The translations under genes and the position numbers were made by a program. Below the pieces are notes generated by a model. The model was not told the origin of the DNA, made no database searches, and was given only the letters and a program-made list of their open reading frames with translations. A stretch of 64,000 nucleotides of DNA from JAGLOK01 sp963675575 (GTDB taxonomy: Bacteria; Bacillota; Clostridia; Christensenellales; UMGS416), in contig OY776378.1 in assembly GCA_963675575.1 (NCBI GenBank), positions 992,001-1,056,000 of the forward strand, given 5' to 3'. This document shows, one piece after another, positions 36,089 to 44,729 of this stretch (position 1 is its first letter; the number at the start of each line of letters is the position of its first letter).

Positions 36089-36144
36089 ATACTTAATGGC
36101 ATTTCTCGATAATATTTAAAGTGAAAAACTAATGGTTTTTTGCT

Positions 36145-36816
36145 TTATCCATTGTTGATTATAGTTCCGTTTATGACAATGTTTAGTTTGCAACCCAAAA
36201 AATCCGCCGCTTTTTCACACATTATCATCCGAGTCAAAAATATCTGCATATATTCCATAACTGATGAAGTGTCATCCATCGTCATTTGATAATTTATTAG
36301 CTTTTTATCAACATCAACATTTACTTGGTTTTCTTTGATGGAGTAATTTACTCTGTCGTGAATGTCAAATGGGTCATATTTTCCGCGTCTGACCCGAGTG
36401 CGGTGCGCGTCTGACTTGTCCGCGATTATTAATGCCGCTGATATGGGGCTTACAGGTGTGCCTGTTTCTTCCTCATGGTTTCCGACGGCGGAAAGCAAGA
36501 GGGCTATTTCTTCCATGTCCATATCCATTTCTGTAAGTATGGGATAGAGAAGAAGGGAGCCGTTTAAACCATGATGTTTCCGGTTTATTGCATTCCCAAT
36601 ATCATGAATCCAACCTGCGATTTTCGCCAGCTCAACGGTACGTCCGTCATATCCCAATGTTTCCAAAATATCACCTGCAACTTTTGAAACATAGCCCACA
36701 TGCCTTCGACCGTGTTCTGTGTATCCGATATGTTCAAGCATATCGTTGGCGTGGTTTATGAGTACAGCAATTTTTTTGTTATTTTTTATTTCTTCCAAAG
36801 ATAATTTTTTTGGCAT
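36145..36816 (-). CDS. HD domain phosphohydrolase
   Basis: A 223-residue HD-superfamily metal-dependent phosphohydrolase. The metal ligands are in EHGRRHVGYV, AGWIHDIGNAINRKHHGLNGS and AVGNHEEETG, with DKSDAHRTRVR as the late Asp motif. This resembles nucleotide-hydrolysing HD proteins, but the substrate is unknown. It is the last gene of a four-gene minus-strand operon (hslO, TPR, HEAT-like, HD), starting just after the HEAT-like gene's stop. Confidence 0.88.
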   Translation of the reverse strand: MPKKLSLEEIKNNKKIAVLINHANDMLEHIGYTEHGRRHVGYVSKVAGDILETLGYDGRTVELAKIAGWIHDIGNAINRKHHGLNGSLLLYPILTEMDMDMEEIALLLSAVGNHEEETGTPVSPISAALIIADKSDAHRTRVRRGKYDPFDIHDRVNYSIKENQVNVDVDKKLINYQMTMDDTSSVMEYMQIFLTRMIMCEKAADFLGCKLNIVINGTIINNG

Positions 36817-36817
36817 A

Positions 36818-37663
36818 TTAAAGCTCCTTCATTGATTCATAATATTTATCGCCATCAAAGTTTCTTGAATGGTTTACTTCTTTGCCGAGCTCTTCAATTG
36901 CGTGGTGTATTTCAATATAATCCAGATAATTGATGTTTATCCAGTCTAACGCTTCGTACAAGATTTTTATTGCATCGTCTTTTCCATATTTTCCGAGGTA
37001 TGAAGCGTACAAGGCTTTTTCATTGGAGCTTTTAAACATGCTCACAAGTTCATAATAAACTTTTGATTCATATGGCAGGGAACACAGTATGTCAAGAAGC
37101 ATGTTTTTTATTGAAACATTGTCCGATGTCTCCAATGCTTCAATCAATTGCGCTTTATGCTCTTGCGCATTTTGCATTATGATTTCCGCCATGCATTCTG
37201 CTGCGCCTTCATCCACTTTCCCGGATGTCATGCAATTGATATAATCCTTTATGTATTCTGACGGATCCAATTCAATTATAAGATTAAGCGCTGTTATCTG
37301 AGTTGAAACAACATCAATTCCTTCGGGCAATTCGAATTTTCCTAAAGAGATATCGGCGAGCATGGGAAGCGCTTCAGCTTTTTTTGATATAATCGCGTCC
37401 AAAAGAGGTCCGGGGACTCCAATATGCTTAGATCCGTACCTAATCAAAAAATTTATTAAATCATTAGCTCCAAAATCAAGAAAAAATTCTTTGGGTTTTT
37501 TGCCAAATAAAAATTCCTGCGGCGTATCAAGCCAGTCTTCATATATTTTCGGCATTCTAAGCTCGACTTCATCCAAATTTTTAAAAGAGTCCGAGTTTTC
37601 CGTCAGCCATTTTTTTACGTAATTGCTGAATTTTTCGTCAAAATCTATAATCATGATGCCCAT
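36818..37663 (-). CDS. HEAT-repeat-like helical protein, function unknown
   Basis: A 281-residue soluble protein made mostly of helices. The C-terminal half has a repeated helical pattern (AAECMAEIIMQNAQEHKA, IKNMLLDILCSLPYESKV, EKALYASYLGKYGKDDAIK) like HEAT repeats, which usually mediate protein-protein contact. AAGGAAG precedes the ATG. It lies 2 bp after the TPR gene and 1 bp before the HD gene, so co-translation is likely. I do not recognise a specific family. Confidence 0.7.
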   Translation of the reverse strand: MGIMIIDFDEKFSNYVKKWLTENSDSFKNLDEVELRMPKIYEDWLDTPQEFLFGKKPKEFFLDFGANDLINFLIRYGSKHIGVPGPLLDAIISKKAEALPMLADISLGKFELPEGIDVVSTQITALNLIIELDPSEYIKDYINCMTSGKVDEGAAECMAEIIMQNAQEHKAQLIEALETSDNVSIKNMLLDILCSLPYESKVYYELVSMFKSSNEKALYASYLGKYGKDDAIKILYEALDWININYLDYIEIHHAIEELGKEVNHSRNFDGDKYYESMKEL

Positions 37664-37665
37664 TT

Positions 37666-39342
37666 TTATTCTTCCTTTAGTAAATCTTGAATTTTTTTAT
37701 ACAGGCTAATCATATCATTTATGTCAATTGAGTATTTAATTGATATTTCCTGCGGGTCAAAAGAACTGTTTCTTTTTTTTTCGTAGTTGAACTCCAAGAC
37801 TGCAGCCCAAAGCTTGCAATCGATGGCCTCATCAAACAATTCGTTTTTTGCAACTATAATATTCCAAATTTCAATAATATATTTAAAATAGTCAATGTCA
37901 TATTTTTCGGGCATATTGGCTAAAACCGTTTCGATTATTTCACGTTGCAAATCAAAATTCTTAGAAGCGTTCACCTCAAACGTATTAACATTCACCTCTA
38001 CAATATTGTCATCCATAAGCGCGATATAAGGCTCTTTTTCACCCAGTCTTTTAAGGCTCATCAGTATTCGATGCTTTATTTCATCGTTGACATGCCTTGA
38101 ACAAAGCTTGGAATGCAAAAGTGGGGGAGCTTCACTTCCCGCATATTTTACAATGAGTGTAATCATTGAGGTTTTTATTGTATCATCTTTGATGTCAAAA
38201 GCCCAAAGAACAAGTTCCCTAAATTCTGCCAGCTCCCATGGATTCTCTATGCTTTTGTCTTTTAAAATCTCATTTATTCTGTTTATTCGACGGTATAAGC
38301 ACTCGGATGAAACTTGATTTACATAGGAAAAATAAGTTATATCGTTTTTGCCTGAGATTTTTTCGTTCACCGTTTTTACATACCAGTTGTTGACCGAACT
38401 TTCAGGATTAAATTTTGCTATGAATTTAAAATGGCTAAGCGCGCTTTCGTATTCACCGAGATTATAAAGTGCTATTGCGAGAAAATGCCTCGAGTTCAAA
38501 TCGTAAGGATTTTCTTCAAGAAGTTCATAAAAAATATCAACAGCCTCTTCGTGCATGTTTAAGTCGCAAAGCGCTACGGAAATCTTTAGCAGCTCACCAT
38601 AATCATATTCAGCCTGATTCAAAGCCGTCAGAATATAGGTCTTTGCAGTACCTTTGTCACCTTTTCTGGTTTGAATCATGGACATGTTGCAAAGAGCGTG
38701 AATGTTAAAAGGATCATCATGCAATATTTCGCTGCAAATTTCCTGCGCTTTTTCTATTTCATTTTCAAGAATATAGGCAACGGCTAAATTATTGCGTATT
38801 AATACGTTTTGATAGGCATCTTCATCAGTCAGCGAGTTTAGTATTTCTAAAGCATTTTTGGAATCACCCTCATTTAAAGCGTTTTTCCATTCGTAAATGA
38901 ACTTATCATCAGTATCTCCGGATAAAAGCATGTCATAGTTTATATTATCCAGCATGATTTCAGCATCCTCGGCATACTCTCCGTCAGGTGAAAGGCTTAA
39001 ATATTTGTTTAAAGATGAACTTGCTTTTTTATAGTCGCTAAGCCCATAAAAATTACAGCCCAAACCAAAATAGCATTCCGCGGTATGATTGCCGGATTTT
39101 CTGAGAACCGAAAAAAGCAAATCGTTGGAATCGTCAAAGTGTTCAATCTCGGTTAAAAGGCCTGCGAAATCCAGAATATACCCCATGTTTTTCCTGTCTT
39201 TTCCGATAGCTTTTCTAATATTAAACACCGCTTTTTCATATTCGTCTTTTTGGACGAACTTCATTGCCCTGCGGTAATAAAAATCCCCGGGTTGGTCAAA
39301 AGAAAGGGCTGTTTTCTTTTTGTTGTTTCCAATATATCTCAT
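37666..39342 (-). CDS. TPR-repeat protein
   Basis: A 558-residue soluble protein with several tetratricopeptide repeats in residues 20-330, for example GDFYYRRAMKFVQKDEYEKA, FGLGCNFYGLSDYKKASSSL, NLAVAYILENEIEKAQEI and HFLAIALYNLGEYESALSHF. The last 200 residues are helical without clear repeats. It is likely a scaffold. Its start overlaps the hslO stop by 4 bp (ATGA), an unusual neighbour for Hsp33, so the two may act together in protein quality control; that is inference. Confidence 0.82.
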   Translation of the reverse strand: MRYIGNNKKKTALSFDQPGDFYYRRAMKFVQKDEYEKAVFNIRKAIGKDRKNMGYILDFAGLLTEIEHFDDSNDLLFSVLRKSGNHTAECYFGLGCNFYGLSDYKKASSSLNKYLSLSPDGEYAEDAEIMLDNINYDMLLSGDTDDKFIYEWKNALNEGDSKNALEILNSLTDEDAYQNVLIRNNLAVAYILENEIEKAQEICSEILHDDPFNIHALCNMSMIQTRKGDKGTAKTYILTALNQAEYDYGELLKISVALCDLNMHEEAVDIFYELLEENPYDLNSRHFLAIALYNLGEYESALSHFKFIAKFNPESSVNNWYVKTVNEKISGKNDITYFSYVNQVSSECLYRRINRINEILKDKSIENPWELAEFRELVLWAFDIKDDTIKTSMITLIVKYAGSEAPPLLHSKLCSRHVNDEIKHRILMSLKRLGEKEPYIALMDDNIVEVNVNTFEVNASKNFDLQREIIETVLANMPEKYDIDYFKYIIEIWNIIVAKNELFDEAIDCKLWAAVLEFNYEKKRNSSFDPQEISIKYSIDINDMISLYKKIQDLLKEE

Positions 39343-40229
39343 TTTATACTATCAATAAGCGAGTTTAATTCTTCTTCGCTGAAGCTGTATTCCGTATTGC
39401 AAAAGTGACATGTTACGGCAGCTTTTTTATCCTCTTTGTAAATTTTGTTCAAATCATCTTTGCCAATAGAGATCAGAGCCTTTTCAATACGGTCCCGTGA
39501 ACAATCACATTTATATTGAGGATTTAGTGAAGACACTTTCTTATAATCCATGTCTCGGAAAAGAGCTTCTAAAAAGTCCTCTATTTCAAACGCCTCGAGC
39601 TGACGGCTTAAATCCATTGTAAACATTGCTCTTTGCTCAAGCATGGCTATTGCCTTGGGGTTGCAGCCTGGCATAGGCATTATTATAATGCCACCTGATG
39701 TTTTTACCGAACCATCTTTATCGATAAGAACTCCCAAGGAAACAAGAGAAGGCTGCTGCTCGCTTTTTAAATAGTAATGGGCTAAATCGTTTGCGATCTC
39801 TCCGCTTTCAAGCTCTATCATCCCTGTATAAGCTTTTTTAAGACCCATGTCGCGGATTATTCTTAAAAATCCGTTTTTACCAACAAGCGCGCCAACATCA
39901 AACTCGTTTTTATCGGTTAAAGGCACATCGGCAATTGGGTTTGAAACATAGCCTTTTACATTTGCCTGACTGTCGGAAGTGCATATAATGCGCCCAATAG
40001 GTCCTCCGCCGTCAATAATCATGGATATTTTATCGTTTTTTGTTTTAAGCATTGCTCCCTGCATTGCCGTTGCGCTCAAAACTCTTCCCAAAGCCACGGT
40101 CGCAGTAGGGGAAAGGCCATGTGTTTTTCTTGCGTTCTCTGCTAAGTTCTTTGAGCTTATAGCAATCACTCTAATGCTCGCGTCTTCAAGGAGACCTGTT
40201 ATCAGCTTGTCTTTTTTATTTTTTATCAT
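39339..40229 (-). CDS. hslO: Redox-regulated chaperone Hsp33
   Basis: A 296-residue Hsp33 of normal length. The C-terminal zinc-binding redox switch is intact: YKCDCSRDR (CxC) and CHFCNTEYSF (CxxC), separated by about 30 residues. On oxidation zinc leaves, the protein unfolds partly, and it holds unfolding proteins. N-terminal marks include IISSKNLAENARK-like VIAISSKNLAENAR and MIIDGGGPIGRIICTSD. It is the first gene of a four-gene minus-strand operon, divergent from the flavodoxin gene. Confidence 0.96.
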   Translation of the reverse strand: MIKNKKDKLITGLLEDASIRVIAISSKNLAENARKTHGLSPTATVALGRVLSATAMQGAMLKTKNDKISMIIDGGGPIGRIICTSDSQANVKGYVSNPIADVPLTDKNEFDVGALVGKNGFLRIIRDMGLKKAYTGMIELESGEIANDLAHYYLKSEQQPSLVSLGVLIDKDGSVKTSGGIIIMPMPGCNPKAIAMLEQRAMFTMDLSRQLEAFEIEDFLEALFRDMDYKKVSSLNPQYKCDCSRDRIEKALISIGKDDLNKIYKEDKKAAVTCHFCNTEYSFSEEELNSLIDSIK

Positions 40230-40344
40230 AATTTAATTATACAATAAAAGTTGGCTACTTCAAACTGCAAAGATATACATTTTAAATAATATTTATGGCT
40301 TATTTATAATAAATAAGTTTTATTATGATATAATAAAATATAAA

Positions 40345-40398
40345 TATGCAAATATTTGATGAAGCGGGAGATTCTTCTTTAAAAGACCTGTTTGCATA
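40345..40398. promoter_or_regulatory. Long-range inverted repeat upstream of the flavodoxin gene
   Basis: TATGCAAA (40345-40352) and TTTGCATA (40391-40398) are perfect 8-bp complements 38 bp apart. The interval contains a small GAAG/CTTC stem. It could be a 5' leader RNA fold or a DNA operator. I do not recognise a known riboswitch. Confidence 0.4.
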
Positions 40399-40442
40399 AA
40401 AGGAAGATTAGACAAAACTCATGTAAAGAGAGGAGCAAAAAT

Positions 40443-40913
40443 ATGAATGTGGGGATAGTTATTCACTCGCAGACGGGGCATACGGAACAGGTGGCAAACA
40501 AAATAAAAGATTTATTAGATGAAAAAGGACAAAAAACTGACTATTTGAAGCTGCGGGTTCCTAAAAATGAAAGCAGAAGCAATGGAGATATTAAATTTAT
40601 CGACACACCTGACCTTTCGACATACGATATGATAATTTTCGGTTCGCACGTGGAAGCATTCAATTTAGCCCGAGTGATGCAGAATTATTTAAGGAACATT
40701 GATACGATTGAAGGAAAGAAAGTCATTTGTCTTTTAACTCAAGGATTGCCATATAAATGGATGGGAGCTAAAAACGCTTTGAATCAAATGCGTACTTTAT
40801 TGAAACGAAAAGGCGCTGACGTTATCTATTGTGAAAGCGTAAGCTGGTCAAACGAGCAAAAGCGCGAACAACAAAGTATTGCTTTGACAGAAGAAGCTAT
40901 GAAATTCATTTAA
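40443..40913 (+). CDS. Flavodoxin family protein
   Basis: A roughly 156-residue flavodoxin-like protein. The FMN phosphate loop is VIHSQTGHTEQVANKI, followed by YDMIIFGSHVEAFNLARVM and KKVICLLTQGLPYKWMGA, as in flavodoxin/NAD(P)H-dehydrogenase-like folds. It probably transfers electrons or binds a quinone reductase partner. AGAGGAG lies before ATG 40443; earlier in-frame ATG 40392 has no ribosome site. It sits divergent from hslO and upstream of rubrerythrin. Confidence 0.88.
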   Translation: MNVGIVIHSQTGHTEQVANKIKDLLDEKGQKTDYLKLRVPKNESRSNGDIKFIDTPDLSTYDMIIFGSHVEAFNLARVMQNYLRNIDTIEGKKVICLLTQGLPYKWMGAKNALNQMRTLLKRKGADVIYCESVSWSNEQKREQQSIALTEEAMKFI

Positions 40914-41027
40914 TAATTTTTCTGTTGCAATACTTGTTAAAAAATGATATTATTTTAAATAACAATAGCTGACTTAAATAGTCTGATATATATTGTTTTT
41001 ATCAAATTACATATAAAGGAGTAATGT

Positions 41028-41564
41028 ATGAAAAATCTTAAAGGAACTAAAACACAAAAGAACTTAGAAGAGGCATTTGCAGGCGAATCAATGGCGCGCA
41101 ACAAGTATACTTTTTTCGCATCAAAAGCAAAAAAGGATGGCTATGTACAGATATCGAACTTTTTTCTTGAAACAGCCGGCAACGAAAAAGAACATGCTGA
41201 AATCTGGTACAAGCTTTTAGCGGGAATAGGCAGCACGCCTGATAATTTAGCGACATGCATTGGCGGAGAAAACTACGAGTGGACTGACATGTATCCCCGA
41301 ATGGCCAAAGAAGCGCGTGAAGAAGGATTTGACAAAATAGCCGATTTATTTGATGGAGTGGCAAAAATAGAGAAAGATCACGAAGCACGTTACCAAGCGC
41401 TTTTTGATAATATTGAGACTGGAAAAGTGTTCAAGCGCGATGGCAAAGTTGTGTGGCAGTGCTCAAATTGTGGATATACTCACGAAGGTGCAGAGGCACC
41501 TGGTGTTTGCCCGGTATGCTCGCACGAAAAGGCATATTTTCAATTGCTCACAAAAGCCTACTAA
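41028..41564 (+). CDS. Rubrerythrin
   Basis: A 178-residue rubrerythrin, which reduces hydrogen peroxide in anaerobes. The N-terminal four-helix domain carries the diiron ligands in LEEAFAGESMARNKYTFFA, ETAGNEKEHAEIWY, ARYQ and related Glu/His positions. The C-terminal rubredoxin domain has WQCSNCGYTHEG and CPVCSHEKAYF. AAAGGAG precedes ATG 41028. It ends at a terminator. Its role fits the anaerobic, oxygen-sensitive enzymes elsewhere in the window. Confidence 0.96.
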   Translation: MKNLKGTKTQKNLEEAFAGESMARNKYTFFASKAKKDGYVQISNFFLETAGNEKEHAEIWYKLLAGIGSTPDNLATCIGGENYEWTDMYPRMAKEAREEGFDKIADLFDGVAKIEKDHEARYQALFDNIETGKVFKRDGKVVWQCSNCGYTHEGAEAPGVCPVCSHEKAYFQLLTKAY

Positions 41565-41581
41565 TAAAATAATTTTTGCTT

Positions 41582-41613
41582 AAAGAAAGCCCTGGTTTCA
41601 GGGCTTTCTTTAA
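41582..41613 (+). terminator. Terminator of rubrerythrin gene
   Basis: A 12-bp perfect stem (AAAGAAAGCCCT, loop GGTTTC, AGGGCTTTCTTT), 17 bases after the stop codon. Confidence 0.85.
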
Positions 41614-41679
41614 CATTCATTTTGTAAGCTAATAGGAAAAAACATTCTTTCTTCAACTGTAAGAAGAGGAGCACCTAAT

Positions 41680-42654
41680 ATGAAACATAAAATCTTTGCT
41701 CGAAAGGCCGAGAATTATCACGGAAAAGAAAAAACCCGCCCATATTTCGAAGGATGGTACTTTAAACATGTTTCAGCAAAAGATGATTTTGTAATCTCAA
41801 TTATTTGTGGAGTGTCGCGGACAAAAAATAAATCTGATGACCATAGTTTTATACAAATAATCACAAGCCTAAAACAAAAAAGCAAATATATAAGATTCCC
41901 TTATGACGCTTTTAAATATAAAAAAGACAGTTTCTCTGTTGCTGTGGGAGAAAACACTTTTTCTTATGATGAAATGCATCTTGACATTGACTCTGAAGAA
42001 ATTAAAATAAAAGCGGATCTAACGTATGCAGATAAAACCAAAATTCAAAACAGCTTTTTTTCGCCCTCAATTATGGGGCCTTTTTCGTATGTTCCCAATA
42101 TGGAATGCAATCATGGGGTGCTGAGCCTAAAAAACTCTGTGGAAGGGAGCATAACTCTTGACGGAACAAAGTATGATATGACAGATGCTGTCGGCTATAT
42201 AGAAAAAGACTGGGGGGAGGCTTTTCCCAACGCTTGGATTTGGCTTCAGGGAAATGTTTCCCTTAAAGGGGACGATGCATCTTTCATGTGTTCGATTGCA
42301 AGCATACCTCTTGGATTAATAAATTTCACAGGGATTATTTGCGTTTTGGGGATTGGAGAAAAGCAATGTCGTTTTGCTACTTATAATGGAACCAGGATAA
42401 AAAGCATTAAGAAAACTGATAACGGAGTATATTTGGAACTGAAAAAAGGAACTGAAATTTTGGAAATCAATGCCTATACGAAAAACTTTGACATTCTCGT
42501 TGGTCCCACAAGAAACGGAATGGATAGAACACTTTATGAAAGTGTGGAAGGCGAAATCAGTCTTAAGCTGTTTGAAAAAGGCGAATTATTCTTTGAAACC
42601 AAGCTTATAAGCTGCGGCATAGAGGCTTCTGAGATAGGAAGTTTAACTGAATAG
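41680..42654 (+). CDS. Tocopherol cyclase-like family protein
   Basis: A 324-residue protein of the tocopherol cyclase-like family. The family start is seen as RPYFEGWYFKHVSAKDDFVI, and later blocks are FFSPSIMGPFSYVPNMEC, GYIEKDWGEAFPNAWIWLQG and GPTRNGMD. The fold is a lipocalin-like beta barrel pair. In plants the relatives cyclise tocopherol; bacterial members such as this are of unknown function, and tocopherol synthesis is not expected in an anaerobe. AAGAGGAG precedes ATG 41680. It is monocistronic. Confidence 0.88.
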   Translation: MKHKIFARKAENYHGKEKTRPYFEGWYFKHVSAKDDFVISIICGVSRTKNKSDDHSFIQIITSLKQKSKYIRFPYDAFKYKKDSFSVAVGENTFSYDEMHLDIDSEEIKIKADLTYADKTKIQNSFFSPSIMGPFSYVPNMECNHGVLSLKNSVEGSITLDGTKYDMTDAVGYIEKDWGEAFPNAWIWLQGNVSLKGDDASFMCSIASIPLGLINFTGIICVLGIGEKQCRFATYNGTRIKSIKKTDNGVYLELKKGTEILEINAYTKNFDILVGPTRNGMDRTLYESVEGEISLKLFEKGELFFETKLISCGIEASEIGSLTE

Positions 42655-42679
42655 GTTCAATAAAAATTTTCGGCAAGGC

Positions 42680-42715
42680 AAAAAAAGAACCCGGATAAAA
42701 ATCCGGGTAAAAAAA
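42680..42715. terminator. Bidirectional terminator
   Basis: ACCCGGAT, loop AAAA, ATCCGGGT, with A-rich and T-rich flanks on both strands, between convergent genes (tocopherol-cyclase-like and lipoprotein). Confidence 0.88.
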
Positions 42716-42748
42716 TTATGATGCACTACTTCCACTAAGTGGACAAGG

Positions 42749-43309
42749 TTAGTAAAGTTCATCGGGGCTTAGCCCCGCGGCTTCCAATAAATCGCTAAAA
42801 TAAATTTTAAGTTCATCGGCACTAGCGCTTAAAAGTTCCGCATAGCCATCGGAGTCTTCAAGCACAGCTCCGGTATCAACATTTATTTTAGTTTTCGCGG
42901 CCAATTCACCGTCAAAATAATATATGTAGGTGAAATCATCCGACTGATAGTTGTATGCAAATACCTCGCGCTCCAAATCATTTGTTGAAATCCGTACGAA
43001 AGTATTTTTTTCGAAGGAAAACATCTCCATATATTCAACGTCTTCCTCAATAGCGTTTCGCGTATAATACCCTGACACTTCTTCAAAACCAATAAGAGCC
43101 ATTTTCTCTTTTAGCGAAGAAACATCAGGCATGGTTTCTGACTCTTGAGTCTCAATTTGATAAGACTCGTTTATATTGGGTTCTTCAGTTGCGGCCTCTA
43201 GAGCTTCAACTGGAGATATATTTTCATTGTCTAAAGAGGGTGCGGAATTATTTGAACACCCTGATAGCACAAAAAGAACAATTAGTAAAAGTATAAAAGT
43301 TTTTTTCAA
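42749..43309 (-). CDS. Lipoprotein of unknown function
   Basis: A roughly 186-residue lipoprotein. The signal peptide KKTFILLLIVLFVLSGCSNN has a lipobox LSGC. The mature part starts with an acidic Ser/Glu/Asn-rich stretch, then a compact mixed domain without known motif. I choose TTG 43309, with GGAGG five bases before it; an in-frame ATG 43321 overlaps that ribosome site. The gene follows the coiled-coil secreted gene on the same strand after a 12-bp hairpin. Confidence 0.75.
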   Translation of the reverse strand: MKKTFILLLIVLFVLSGCSNNSAPSLDNENISPVEALEAATEEPNINESYQIETQESETMPDVSSLKEKMALIGFEEVSGYYTRNAIEEDVEYMEMFSFEKNTFVRISTNDLEREVFAYNYQSDDFTYIYYFDGELAAKTKINVDTGAVLEDSDGYAELLSASADELKIYFSDLLEAAGLSPDELY

Positions 43310-43323
43310 TATTTCCTCCATGC

Positions 43324-43354
43324 AGATTATGCCGTAATTTCAACGGCATAATCT
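43324..43354 (-). repeat. 12-bp hairpin just upstream of lipoprotein ribosome site
   Basis: AGATTATGCCGT, loop of seven, ACGGCATAATCT: a perfect stem located between the coiled-coil gene and the lipoprotein gene, ending only a few bases before the GGAGG of the lipoprotein. It has no T-tail in the direction of transcription, so it looks like an RNA processing or stabilising element rather than a terminator. Confidence 0.6.
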
Positions 43355-43373
43355 TTGCAAGCTTACTTAATTA

Positions 43374-43919
43374 TTAAATATCACCTAAAACATCGACTAC
43401 TTCTTCCACTTCGTCTTCAGTGGGAGTTTGCCCGGCTCTGACCCCGGGGAATATTTCTTTGATTTCGCCTCTGTAGGCTCTCGCGATTTGAAGCTGTTGC
43501 CTCTGCGCGTCTTTTATTTGCTGCATTAAACCTATTAATTCATCTTTATATTCAGCGCGTTCTTCGTCTGTAAGGTCTTCCAGAGAGAGCTTGAGGTCTT
43601 TAAGTTGTTGCTTATATTCCAACACCAACTGACGCTGTTCTCTAAGCTGTTCTTTAGTTGCTACTCTCAATTGCTGCCTTTCAAGCATGCGTTCTTGGAA
43701 TTGCTCCTTAAGCTGGTCGCGGTTTTCCTTTTGTTCTTGTATGCGTTCTTGGACAGCATCTTTGTTTGCTTGCTGCTCGTCTTTTTTATCTTGTTGTTCT
43801 GCACTACGATTGCCGTTATCACTATTGCTATTGCTATTATTAGAACCTGCAAATGCGACTGGGGCAAATAATGTTGCTATCAACAGCATTGCCAACATTG
43901 TCAACAGTATCTTTTTCAT
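43374..43919 (-). CDS. Secreted Gln/Glu/Lys-rich coiled-coil protein
   Basis: A roughly 181-residue protein with a cleavable signal peptide (KKILLTMLAMLLIATLFAPV then AFAG), a low-complexity Asn/Ser/Gln stretch, and one long helical coiled coil (about residues 45-160) rich in Gln, Glu, Lys and Arg, ending in GEIKEIFPG. AAGG stands seven bases before ATG 43919. An earlier ATG (44078) would add about 53 unlikely residues across the divergent promoter. The size, export and place, divergent from a two-component system, resemble CpxP/Spy helical envelope proteins, but no LTxxQ motif is clear. Confidence 0.75.
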   Translation of the reverse strand: MKKILLTMLAMLLIATLFAPVAFAGSNNSNSNSDNGNRSAEQQDKKDEQQANKDAVQERIQEQKENRDQLKEQFQERMLERQQLRVATKEQLREQRQLVLEYKQQLKDLKLSLEDLTDEERAEYKDELIGLMQQIKDAQRQQLQIARAYRGEIKEIFPGVRAGQTPTEDEVEEVVDVLGDI

Positions 43920-44072
43920 GGGAATACCTTCTTTCAAATATAGTTTAATGAATATGCTTATATAATACAAGACGGATGTATTTAAAAAATGTGAAAAATG
44001 TGTGAAATTATGTGAAGCTTTATAAGGTGGTTGTTTTCGTGATATAATATTTTCAATAAAAAGGAGTGCGGT

Positions 44073-44729
44073 ATGCATACTATATATGTAGTGGATGACG
44101 AAAAAGATTTGCTTTCGCTTGCAAAACGCTATCTAGAAAAAGAGGGCTATGAAGTGAGAGTCTTTTCAAATGCCGAAAAAGCTATGGACGCGGTTGTTGA
44201 AGATGTTTCGCTTTGGCTGCTGGACATAATGCTGGGTGGAGAAGTAAGCGGATATGACTTGTTAAAAGCAATAAAAGACACACATCCCGTTCCCGTTATT
44301 TTTATGTCCGCCAGAAATCAGGAATTGGATAGAATAATGGGGCTTGAGCTGGGCGGAGATGATTATATTACAAAACCGTTTTCAATGCGCGAAATGGTGC
44401 TTCGTGTAAATAACGTTATAAAAAGAACGTACAAAGATAATGCTTCTGCGGCAATAACTCACGGAGAATATGTGGTTGATGATATAAAAAGAACGGTAAC
44501 GCAAGGAACTGAAAATGTTCAGCTTACTTCCAAAGAAATGGATATGATACTTTTTTTTCTTAAAAACAAAGGAATATCATTTACACGGGATAAACTATTG
44601 TCGGAAGTTTGGGGAGAGGATTATTTTGGCAGCGACAGGGTGGTTGACGACCTTGTAAAGCGAATAAGAAAAAAAATGCCTGGGTTTAGCATTGAAACTA
44701 TTTACGGATACGGATATAGGCTCACATGA
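44073..44729 (+). CDS. OmpR-family response regulator
   Basis: A 218-residue response regulator. The receiver domain shows the acidic pair in YVVDDEKDLLSLA, the phosphoacceptor Asp near residue 51 in WLLDIMLGGE, Ser in FMSARN and Lys in DYITKPFS. The C-terminal OmpR/PhoB winged helix includes VQLTSKEMDMILFFLKNKG and ETIYGYGYRLT. AAAGGAG precedes the ATG. Its stop overlaps the histidine kinase start by 4 bp (ATGA). The divergent coiled-coil gene is a likely target. Confidence 0.95.
   Translation: MHTIYVVDDEKDLLSLAKRYLEKEGYEVRVFSNAEKAMDAVVEDVSLWLLDIMLGGEVSGYDLLKAIKDTHPVPVIFMSARNQELDRIMGLELGGDDYITKPFSMREMVLRVNNVIKRTYKDNASAAITHGEYVVDDIKRTVTQGTENVQLTSKEMDMILFFLKNKGISFTRDKLLSEVWGEDYFGSDRVVDDLVKRIRKKMPGFSIETIYGYGYRLT

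Noticed and set aside
43920..44078. N-terminal extension of the coiled-coil secreted protein
   Set aside because: Crosses the divergent promoter and buries the signal peptide; ATG 43919 with AAGG is much better.
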